Origin: Acidobacteriota bacterium
GTDB lineage: Bacteria > Acidobacteriota > Terriglobia > Terriglobales > Acidobacteriaceae
NCBI GenBank assembly: GCA_003224905.1
Contig: QIAA01000049.1
Span: 1 to 64,000, forward strand
Length of the DNA stretch: 64,000 bases
Reading direction: 5' to 3'
Shown: piece after piece, positions 27,632 to 35,255 of the stretch
How positions within the stretch are numbered: position 1 is the stretch's first letter
Layout of the letters: each line of letters starts with the position of its first letter
Notes under the pieces: model-generated
What the model was told of the DNA's origin: nothing
Database searches by the model: none
Seen by the model: the letters and a program-made list of their open reading frames with translations, nothing else
Translations under genes and position numbers: made by a program

Positions 27632-28890
27632 AGCCTCCCGTCCTGATCCTGGGTGCGGTGCCGCGCATCGCAATTCCCATCGCGCGCTCACTGCACGATT
27701 ACGGGATTCCGGTGGATGTCGCCACCTTTTCTCCCGTAGAAAAATCCCTATGCTCACACGCGATTCGCAATTTTTACCGTTTGCCCGATCCAGACCCCGC
27801 TCCCTCGGTGTTTGCCGATGCGGTTTGCCAACTCATCCGCATGCACGAACACGACACCTTGATTCCCTGCAACGATGTGGCTTTAACCGCAATTGTCGAA
27901 CATTATGAGCGGTTCCGTGACCTGCTGCACGTTTGCTGTCCCCCACCGGATACCTTGCGCTACATTCTGAACAAGAACCTGACCTTGCAGGTAGCAGAGA
28001 AGTGCGGAATCCGCGTCCCCAGGAGTGTCCTGGTATCCAGTTCGGCCAAGGTTCCGGAGTTCGCCAGCGCCTTCGGTTATCCCGTCATTCTTAAGCCGAA
28101 TGAAAAGAGGCGGAGTGAGGATTTTAAGGTTTGCCTCATAAGAAGCGCGGACCATCTAGAGACTGTCTTCCCACAACCTCGTATTTTTTCTTCCCCGATG
28201 TTGTTGCAAGAGTTCTGCCATGGGGATGGGGTTGGCGTCGAGGTGCTCAGGCATAATCGAACACTGATAGCCGCATTTCAACATCGCCGGCGGAAGGAAC
28301 TACCGCATACCGGCGGTGTAGCCGTATTGGCTACCTCGGAGAGTACGGATCCTGGCCTGGTTCACTCCACCTCGTGCCTGTTGGATGCACTGCACTGCGA
28401 CGGGCTAGCCATGGTGGAATTCAAAGTGAACCCCAGGGACGGCACGTCGGTTCTCATGGAAGTCAACGGCCGCTATTGGGGCAGCATTTCCCTTCCAATT
28501 CTTGCGGGGTTCAATTTCCCCCTTTTTCACTGGAAGGTGTTGCATGATGAACCGCCGGAGGTGCCAACCGTTTACCGTACGGGATTACAGTGGCGTTGGA
28601 GCGCAGGCTACCTGCGCCGATTCCACGACTTGATGCTGGGCGCATTGCGGGCAGGTTCCTCCCGGGACGTCCTCTTACATGATCTCCACTATTTGCGTGC
28701 GGATTTCGCCGACTCTCGCGATCCGCTCTGGACCAGGTCTGATCCTATGCCGGCAATGCTCGAAGTAATAGGCATGTTCCAAAATTTGATACGATCCGAC
28801 TTCAGTACAGGATATCGGCGTCTTTCTCGTCGGCCAGCTGCTGTCCTGAAACGTGCCAAACACTTCAAGACACCCATAGGCAACTCGTGA
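27628..28890 (+). CDS. ATP-grasp family carboxylate ligase
   Basis: Start ATG 27628 gives 420 residues beginning MKPPVLILGAVPRIAIPIAR. ATP-grasp fold: an N-terminal Rossmann-like part, the central LNKNLTLQVAEKCGIRVPRS, the Lys-containing YPVILKPNEK, LLQEFCHGDGVGVEV, and the metal-binding end VEFKVNPRDGTSVLMEVNGR. Such enzymes form an amide or ester between a carboxylate and an amine, with ATP. Members in EPS loci are uncharacterised. The coupling to a GNAT protein suggests that the two act on the same substrate, for example joining an amino acid or acyl chain to a sugar. Confidence 0.82.
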   Translation: MKPPVLILGAVPRIAIPIARSLHDYGIPVDVATFSPVEKSLCSHAIRNFYRLPDPDPAPSVFADAVCQLIRMHEHDTLIPCNDVALTAIVEHYERFRDLLHVCCPPPDTLRYILNKNLTLQVAEKCGIRVPRSVLVSSSAKVPEFASAFGYPVILKPNEKRRSEDFKVCLIRSADHLETVFPQPRIFSSPMLLQEFCHGDGVGVEVLRHNRTLIAAFQHRRRKELPHTGGVAVLATSESTDPGLVHSTSCLLDALHCDGLAMVEFKVNPRDGTSVLMEVNGRYWGSISLPILAGFNFPLFHWKVLHDEPPEVPTVYRTGLQWRWSAGYLRRFHDLMLGALRAGSSRDVLLHDLHYLRADFADSRDPLWTRSDPMPAMLEVIGMFQNLIRSDFSTGYRRLSRRPAAVLKRAKHFKTPIGNS

Positions 28891-28897
28891 GTTATAC

Positions 28898-29845
28898 ATG
28901 GATATCAGCGTAATTGTGCCGACATATAACAGAGCGGCAAGCCTGAGAGTTACCCTTCAAGGCTTACTTTCTCAGGTGTTACCAGCCGATCTAAGCTGGG
29001 AATTGCTGGTTGTTAACAACAATTCTGATGATGAGACCTGTGAGGTTACAAGGATGTTTGCAGCAACTGCCAGTGTTCCTGTCCGGTATGTGTTTGAGCA
29101 GCGCCAAGGAAGGTCCTCCGCTCTGAATGCCGGCATTGCTGCAGCAAATGGCGAAATCATTGCCTTGACGGACGATGACGTGCTGTTGCACCCGGGCTGG
29201 TTGGGGAGTGTCAAACGTACTTTTGCCGAGTTCGATTGCAGTGCAGTAGCGGGGAGGGTTGTGCCAGTCTGGAATCATTCCAAACCGGACTGGCTTGAGA
29301 TGGGAGAGCAACAGGCGGTGGTCAATTTTGAACTGGGAGATGACTGCAAACAAATCCAATGTCCTCCGCTGGGTGCAAATGCAGCTTTTCGAAGAAATGT
29401 TTTCGCAAAATATGGCCTGTTTCGGCTTGACTTGGGGGTAAGCGGCAGCGATCACGGAATAACGTGCGAGGACACGGAGTTTGGCTTCAGGCTGGTCCAG
29501 GGAGGGGAAAAGATCATGTACTGCCCGAGTGCGATTGTTTATCATCCAGTGGATCCGCGTCGTACCACGAAGGATTACTTTCTCAAATGGTATTACAACG
29601 ACGGCAGGTCGATCGTACGAGCCGCAGGCGTTTCAAACGACGTCATTTGTTATTTCGGGATTCCGCGCTGGATGTTGCGCGGTGTGTTCACTCATTTTGC
29701 AAAATGGTGTCTAAGCCTTAATCGGAAACGTCGTTTTCATCACAAGCTCCGGACCTATAGAAACATAGGTAACATTGTAGAGGCCTATCGGCTTTCACAC
29801 ATGAGAGCACCTGCCACAAGCTGTCCGGAACTGCGGAACCGTTGA
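28898..29845 (+). CDS. Glycosyltransferase family 2, soluble
   Basis: 315 residues starting MDISVIVPTYNRAASLRVTL, the standard GT2 opening. It has VVNNNSDDET, QGRSSALNAGIAAANGEIIA and the metal-binding DDDV (ALTDDDVLLHPGW), followed by CEDTEFGFRLVQGGEK with the catalytic-base E-D region. No membrane helix is evident. It adds one sugar to the growing lipid-linked unit; donor unknown. It is 7 bp after the ATP-grasp gene and 22 bp before the next gene, so one operon. Confidence 0.86.
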   Translation: MDISVIVPTYNRAASLRVTLQGLLSQVLPADLSWELLVVNNNSDDETCEVTRMFAATASVPVRYVFEQRQGRSSALNAGIAAANGEIIALTDDDVLLHPGWLGSVKRTFAEFDCSAVAGRVVPVWNHSKPDWLEMGEQQAVVNFELGDDCKQIQCPPLGANAAFRRNVFAKYGLFRLDLGVSGSDHGITCEDTEFGFRLVQGGEKIMYCPSAIVYHPVDPRRTTKDYFLKWYYNDGRSIVRAAGVSNDVICYFGIPRWMLRGVFTHFAKWCLSLNRKRRFHHKLRTYRNIGNIVEAYRLSHMRAPATSCPELRNR

Positions 29846-29867
29846 TCTCCCCGGAGGACAGTTCTAC

Positions 29868-30860
29868 ATGGCCAAGCTTTATATCCTCGGAGGAAGGCAG
29901 CGGCGCCCCGGATTGCGAGAGACAAAACAGGAGTGGCATTGGTATGAGGCAGCCCTGATTCTCGAAGTAGATACTCTCTCGGGCATCGTACGAACTTGCG
30001 TCGAGTACGAGACCCCGAGAGAAGCACGAGCCAGTGACAAATCCTCCATAAATTTCCATTGCGGAGCCCGGCTTGGCAACCGACTTTACACCTGTACCAC
30101 AACCGAGGTGCTCATCTTCAAACTGCCGCAGTTTGAGCGAATCGGATATATTTCCCTCCCATGTTTCAATGACTTGCACCATGTAACCCCAGTATCAGAT
30201 GGAAACTTGCTGGTGGTCAGCACCGGACTGGACGCACTGTTCAAGCTCACTCCGCAGGGAAGAATTTTGGCGGAATGGAGTGCGCTGGGCGAAGATCCCT
30301 GGGCCCGTTTCTCGCGAGCTGTCGATTACCGCCGGGTAGAGACCACGAAACCGCACCTGTCGCACCCTAATTTTGCCTTTGAGTTGGACGGAGAATTTTG
30401 GGTGACCCGTTTCAATCAGCGCGATGCGATTTCCCTAAATGGCTGCGGCAAAAGAATTGATATCGCTCTAGAAAAACCCCACGATGGCCTCGTCTGCGGT
30501 GATCGCATCTACTTCACGGTGGTGGATGGAAAGATCGTCGTCGCAAATCGGAAGAGCCTACGAGTCGAGCAAGTCATAGATCTACGACAGATTCAAGCGT
30601 CCGATCAGCAGATCTTACCTGCCTGGTGCCGTGGCTTATTGCCTGTGGACGATCGAAGATTATGGGTGGGGTTCACGCGGATTCGGAAGACACAATTTCA
30701 AGAGAACGTCCGCTGGGTCAAGTCGGTTTTGCATGAAGGCACGCTTGCCAAACCTACTCATATTGCTCTGTATGACATTGTGGCGAGGCAGTGCTTGAAA
30801 GAAATTGACCTGGAACCACATGGCCTGAATGCGGTTTTCGGTATTTTCCCAGCCCCGTGA
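29868..30860 (+). CDS. Uncharacterised propeller-like protein without signal peptide
   Basis: 330 residues, ATG with GGAGG eleven bases upstream. No signal peptide or membrane segment. Repeating elements such as GNRLYTCTTTEVLIF, DGNLLVVSTGLDALFKL, LDGEFWVTRFN and CGDRIYFTVVDGKIVV are about 45-50 residues apart, which suggests a five- or six-bladed beta-propeller (NHL/SMP-30-like or CHP03032-like). No catalytic residues could be assigned. Co-directional with and close behind the GT2 gene. It is not obviously related to the secreted paralogues A-C. Confidence 0.65.
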   Translation: MAKLYILGGRQRRPGLRETKQEWHWYEAALILEVDTLSGIVRTCVEYETPREARASDKSSINFHCGARLGNRLYTCTTTEVLIFKLPQFERIGYISLPCFNDLHHVTPVSDGNLLVVSTGLDALFKLTPQGRILAEWSALGEDPWARFSRAVDYRRVETTKPHLSHPNFAFELDGEFWVTRFNQRDAISLNGCGKRIDIALEKPHDGLVCGDRIYFTVVDGKIVVANRKSLRVEQVIDLRQIQASDQQILPAWCRGLLPVDDRRLWVGFTRIRKTQFQENVRWVKSVLHEGTLAKPTHIALYDIVARQCLKEIDLEPHGLNAVFGIFPAP

Positions 30861-30869
30861 TGGACAACA

Positions 30870-31422
30870 GAACTGATCCGTTGTAATCCAGATTCACTGC
30901 ATCCCCATTCACGTCACCACCATTAAGGAACCAGTTCCCAGCCCTCCGGAGTCGTAGAGAACCCCGGCTGGAAGGTTCCATCACCATTTCCCAAGAGCGA
31001 CTCCCAAGGTCGAGTCAGCCGCCACACCGGTACCGCATTGGAGTTCGCCACGGACGCACTCGTTTCCTACCATCACGTCGAGCTTGCCATCGCCATTGAC
31101 GTCCGCGACAGCTACTGGACCGGCGTACAACCACCCGAGGCGTACGTCACGGCGCCCTGGAAGTTCCATCGCCATTGCCCAAAAGAACGCCCACTTTGTC
31201 CCAGATGTTAACCACCACGACGTCGGCCTTGCCGTCCGCATTGATGTCCGCGGCTGCCATCGCAACCGCTCCGAGCCCGCCTGAGCCATACGCCACAGGT
31301 GGCAGGAAAAGAAGAGGCGTGGTTGAGGCCACGGCGCCAGGCGCGTCGAGTGCAAAGAAAACAATGAACGACGCGATCAGCAGCGTAAGGACGCATCTTT
31401 TGCCAGCTAAGTTGCGAACCAT
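30870..31422 (-). pseudogene. Decayed FG-GAP/VCBS-repeat secreted protein
   Basis: Starts well (ATG 31422) with a signal peptide (VLTLLIASFIVFFALDAPGA) and the FG-GAP pieces AAADINADGKADVVVVNIWD and GVLLGNGDGT. The frame is then broken three times: near 31161 (one base missing, so GNGDGT-FQ is lost), near 31130, and near 30988 (one extra base in an A/T run, breaking GNGDGTFQP). Restoring these gives VAVADVNGDGKLDVMVGNE and a third repeat that fades into stops by about 30870. Families of this kind are usually several hundred residues long, so it is also truncated. Assembly errors in homopolymers are the main alternative. Confidence 0.75.
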
Positions 31423-31751
31423 CGAGACCCCTTACCACGGTTAGCCGCCCCTGTTCGGATGGTCGGTTATTAGAAAAAGTCCTCTCGCCAGAAAAGTCAA
31501 CGATAAACTGGGACAGAAGCGTGAAAAAATCATCCAAGTGTGCTGACCGGGGAGACGGATGCCCCGAGTTGCAATTTCAGCACCCACAGCCCGTTTATGG
31601 GATGACTTGTAGTCAGGCAGCAGTGGTGCCATCGCCAGCGCAACGCGCCGGATAGAGACCTCTTGATAGTTATCCCCCAATTGATGAAGTACATGTCGGC
31701 GTCCGCTACGCTGTGGGCTCGCTTCAGCGTGAACTTGTCACTGTGGGTCGT
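31423..31751. other. Intergenic stretch without recognised gene
   Basis: Lies between the decayed FG-GAP gene and the end of the acyltransferase gene. One 79-codon minus-strand frame is open here but shows no family features, no good start context and a low-complexity product. No hairpin or repeat was recognised. Confidence 0.4.
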
Positions 31752-32852
31752 TCATTCCATGGTCGGCAGCTCTGGGCTGGGGTCGGCGGTTGCGTGTGCC
31801 AGAGGTGCTGGAGGTTGCACTTCCGTTCGGCGACGGGTATGAGCGCTGTATCGCATTGCGAGAAAGGGTTTTTCAATGAAATAGTACGAGCTCAGGGCGA
31901 GTAGGAATACGCATAGTATGTTTAGCGGGAAATAAGTCCAAAAATGACTCCCCTGCGGGTCCAGAAACAGCTGTTGCCACAGATAGAGCGAGTAACTGAG
32001 GGTGCCAACAAATGCGATCGGCTTCCAATTGAGGAACAATGCCACGGGATCCAGCTTCGGGAACCGCGTCCATCGATCGATGCACAATGCCATGGATAGG
32101 TTGAATAATGGGATTGCAATCAGCCACTTTACTTGCGGATGCACACTGATTCTGCTTGCCAGAATGACCAGCATCGGAGCGAACCAGAACTGCCACGAAC
32201 TGAGGAAAGTGCGATATCGCTCCTGGTTCCACAACCATTGGCGTAAGCCCGCCAGCAGGCATCCAGTTGCGATGCAATCGGCAATCGTGTGGAACTCGGT
32301 GGTAATTCCAAGGCGATGCGAGGGGATCAGATGAAATTGCGCGATCCGAATCGGAGGCACCAGGACCAGAACCGCTCCTGCGACCCAGAAGGCGCCGCGT
32401 GGCCCCAGCAGTACTAAGAGAAGCGGCCACAGAGCATAAAACTGCTCTTCGACTGCAAGGGACCACAGGTGGCCGACATGCCAAGACCGACCCGCAACAT
32501 AGTTGATGGTGTAGGTACAAGCATACAGCAGATCTTTTTTCGGAACCGCAAGCAGTCCGCATACGGCGAGGAGGGATATGACCAACCAGTAGGTGTAGAA
32601 TGCAGGGAAGATGCGAAGTATGCGGCGACGATAGAAGCCAAGCAGAGAGATTCTTCCGGAAGAATCGAGTTCCCTCAGCAGCAGGTTGGTAATGAGAAAG
32701 CCTGAGATGATAAAGAAGACTCTGACGCCCGACTCGGCAAGTCCGAACCCGCGATGAATCAGCGGAAAGCCTCGTGTGCTGATCAGGTGCCCATATAGCA
32801 CCATTAAAATCGAAATGGCTCGCAAGCCGTCCAGAGAAGGAATACGCTGCAA
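31752..32852 (-). CDS. Acyltransferase 3 family membrane protein (OafA/NodX-like)
   Basis: 366 residues with about ten membrane helices; start is TTG giving QRIPSLDGLRAISILMVLYG, the standard Acyl_transf_3 opening with the catalytic-type His in the first helix (YGHL). Other family features are GVRVFFIISGFLITNLLL, RRRILRIFPAFY and HLWSLAVEEQFYALWP. It probably acetylates (or otherwise acylates) sugar hydroxyls of the EPS, using acyl-CoA from the cytoplasm, at the membrane. It lies next to a decayed gene on one side and a sulfotransferase on the other, same strand. Confidence 0.87.
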   Translation of the reverse strand: MQRIPSLDGLRAISILMVLYGHLISTRGFPLIHRGFGLAESGVRVFFIISGFLITNLLLRELDSSGRISLLGFYRRRILRIFPAFYTYWLVISLLAVCGLLAVPKKDLLYACTYTINYVAGRSWHVGHLWSLAVEEQFYALWPLLLVLLGPRGAFWVAGAVLVLVPPIRIAQFHLIPSHRLGITTEFHTIADCIATGCLLAGLRQWLWNQERYRTFLSSWQFWFAPMLVILASRISVHPQVKWLIAIPLFNLSMALCIDRWTRFPKLDPVALFLNWKPIAFVGTLSYSLYLWQQLFLDPQGSHFWTYFPLNILCVFLLALSSYYFIEKPFLAMRYSAHTRRRTEVQPPAPLAHATADPSPELPTME

Positions 32853-32973
32853 GTTACGTCACCTTACTTTCCAGCCGAATGGAACTTTCCCTCATTTATA
32901 GTGTCGACATCATAGGTTCGACGATTTCACCGAAGAGGGTTGAGCGTTTTCCTCGCTAAACGAGCCACTCATT

Positions 32974-33981
32974 TCAGTATCCCGGACGAACGGCGTTGCC
33001 CAATTCTAAAGCCGCCAGATTCGTCAGTTTCCCCAATGGCGTGTTGACCTTCAGCCACAGCTTGGTATCCAGGAATTTCGGATATACATAGCGCGGCCAC
33101 CGTGTCCACAGGTTCGTTCTCCTCTCCTCCTCGGAAGTTGTCAAGTCGTACCCGTATTCCTTCAGACTGCCACCAATTACCGCTTCCAACATGGCCACTT
33201 CGTTCCTGGACAGCCTTTCTCGCCAGCGATTGACAGGATTTCTGTGGGCTGCTTCGGCATCTCCGACGAACGAAGAATTAGTCTGCTGTAGTCTGCCAAG
33301 CGCGGTCGCGTAAATCGTGTCATAATCCAAATCGTGATCGAGAAATTCGCCGAGTCCTCTTAGGGTGGCGCGCGGCTCAGTGACCAGGTTCTCGTAACTC
33401 ACTTCACAGTAATCCGCTGGAATGCGACGACCGTGAGAACGTGCCTTTCGCACCATCCACTCCCAGTACAAGGCCGTTCCCAATAGACCCCCTGATCTTC
33501 GAAACCAAGGGAAAGGTCGGAAGCCGCCCATCTTTCTCAACGACAACGCAATGTCCCGACCATCCCTGACAATTTGGACAAACAAGGCTTGGGGAATTTC
33601 AGCCTTGATAGCGGGCAAATTGAGCGCAGTGTCTGGGTCGTAGACTGCCCAGCGCAGTACGTTCTGCTCGCGAGCTATTTCATCCATGACGATGCGGATA
33701 AAGTCGCCGCCGGTTCTGCATTCCTGAAGGACTTTCGTACTCAGACGCTCCGCCGCGAGGCCAGATCGGCGGAATCCTTTACTGCGCAGCCAAGTCTCCA
33801 GGATTTTTTTTCGATTGCTGAGTTTGTCCGGACTACCAAACCGAGGGATTAGGGTTTTGTGAATCGGGAGATATCCCCGATACACGGCAAAGCCTCCGGC
33901 TGAAAGCAGCATGTCATACAAGAGGTTCGTGCCCGATCTATGGCAACCCATCACAAACACCGGGCTTCGTTTTCTCTCCAT
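32974..33981 (-). CDS. Sulfotransferase (3), Sulfotransfer_3 type
   Basis: 335 residues, ATG start. PAPS-binding motifs: VFVMGCHRSGTNLLYDMLLS and FVQIVRDGRDIALSLRKMGG. Paralogous to the enzyme at 18900 over its whole length (shared DFIRIVMDEIAREQ, ALYWEWMVRKAR and LWLKVNTPLGKL). The Pro after the first Cys is replaced by His here (GCHRSGT against GCPRSGT), which may be neutral. Acceptor unknown. It is the upstream gene to the acyltransferase with a gap of 121 bp. Confidence 0.86.
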   Translation of the reverse strand: MERKRSPVFVMGCHRSGTNLLYDMLLSAGGFAVYRGYLPIHKTLIPRFGSPDKLSNRKKILETWLRSKGFRRSGLAAERLSTKVLQECRTGGDFIRIVMDEIAREQNVLRWAVYDPDTALNLPAIKAEIPQALFVQIVRDGRDIALSLRKMGGFRPFPWFRRSGGLLGTALYWEWMVRKARSHGRRIPADYCEVSYENLVTEPRATLRGLGEFLDHDLDYDTIYATALGRLQQTNSSFVGDAEAAHRNPVNRWRERLSRNEVAMLEAVIGGSLKEYGYDLTTSEEERRTNLWTRWPRYVYPKFLDTKLWLKVNTPLGKLTNLAALELGNAVRPGY

Positions 33982-34210
33982 TTCTCGATCGTGAGCCAGC
34001 CGTACGCGGCGAACATGTCACAACCCAGTGCACCACATGCCTTCGCGCGCTTGTGCTCGCATTGAAGAACAGTCTAACATTGCGGTTGAGGAAGGTCGCA
34101 GCGTTGCCCCCGCACAACCGCGAATAGATCTGGTTTTGGGGTTCCCTGTCGCATCGTGGAGTTGTACTTCCGCGACGCTCAGACAGCGCAAATAAGATCA
34201 GAGGTGAAGT

Positions 34211-35227
34211 GTGTTACCGGCAGAAACCAGGTTGGCTTCGGAGTTGCGAGCCATTCTCCGTTGCATCGCTTGCCGGAGTGGCCTTCGGGAGGAACAGGAG
34301 GGCTACACTTGTCTGAACTGCGGACGCGGCTATCCCTTAGTTCGGAACTCGATTCGATTTGTAGATGCCTGCAACTACGCCCAAAGCTTTGGGTTTCAGT
34401 GGGAACGATATTCTCGCACCCAATTGGATACTGCCCAGCGCCACGTATCGGAAGGGAACTTTCGCAGGAGGACGGGTTTTTCTCCTGAGGAGCTTAGGGG
34501 AAAACTCGTGCTGGATGTCGGATGTGGAATGGGGCGATATGCCGAGGTGGCAACCCGCTGGGGTGCTCGTGTTGTAGGTGTAGACTTGAGTGTGGCATCG
34601 GAAGTCGCGGGGCGGAATCTAGCACAGCGAGAGTTTGTAGCCTTGCAGGCCGACGTCTTTGATCTGCCCTTTGCACCCGAGAGTTTCGACTTGATTTACA
34701 GCATCGGAGTACTGCATCACACTCCGGATTGCGAGAAGGCAGTGAAGGTCCTGCCTACTCTGCTCAAGCCGGGAGGGAGCATTGCGATATGGCTTTATAG
34801 CGCTTATAACAAATGGTACCGTTTTAGCGATCTCTATCGAAAATTTACTTCTCGGATATCCGCGCAAACTTTACATACCGCCCTGCGCATTGCTGTGCCT
34901 TCCCTGTACTGGTTGGACTGCCGCCTTCGTTCGGTGCCGTTATTGGGGCCGCCTCTAGCCGGCGCGGTACACCATGTTTTCCCAGTTAGCCTGCACCAGG
35001 ACAAGCAGGTGAGAGTCTTGGACACGTTCGACTGGTATTCTCCGAAATACCAGTCGAAGCATACGTATGAGGAGGTGTTCCGGTGGTTTAAACATTGTGG
35101 TCTCGTTGATCTGCGGGTCATTGAAACCCCAATAGCTGTTCGTGGACGCAAACCGGTCACGTCCCCTGAGACCCTAACCATGGAGAACCCAGTATCGGAG
35201 AGCTCAGTGTCTGGCGGGAGTGAATAA
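34211..35227 (+). CDS. SAM-dependent methyltransferase with N-terminal zinc ribbon
   Basis: 338 residues from GTG 34211, with GAGGTG about five bases upstream. Residues 11-45 form a Trm112/zinc-ribbon-like piece: RCIACRSG, then YTCLNCGRGYPL (two C-x2-C pairs). The class I methyltransferase fold follows: KLVLDVGCGMGRYAEVATRW (SAM motif I), VVGVDLS, and FDLIYSIGVLHHTPD. Such two-part proteins are common in EPS and O-antigen loci and probably methylate a sugar or lipid-linked intermediate. Plus strand, alone, between a sulfotransferase and propeller C. Confidence 0.83.
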   Translation: MLPAETRLASELRAILRCIACRSGLREEQEGYTCLNCGRGYPLVRNSIRFVDACNYAQSFGFQWERYSRTQLDTAQRHVSEGNFRRRTGFSPEELRGKLVLDVGCGMGRYAEVATRWGARVVGVDLSVASEVAGRNLAQREFVALQADVFDLPFAPESFDLIYSIGVLHHTPDCEKAVKVLPTLLKPGGSIAIWLYSAYNKWYRFSDLYRKFTSRISAQTLHTALRIAVPSLYWLDCRLRSVPLLGPPLAGAVHHVFPVSLHQDKQVRVLDTFDWYSPKYQSKHTYEEVFRWFKHCGLVDLRVIETPIAVRGRKPVTSPETLTMENPVSESSVSGGSE

Positions 35228-35255
35228 CCACCGGGTTCGAATCGGTTGGCAGAAA

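Noticed and set aside
31873-32562. 229-codon minus-strand frame overlapping the acyltransferase
   Set aside because: Same strand but another frame of a clear acyltransferase; product has no domain and many Arg/Ser/Cys, as shadow frames do.
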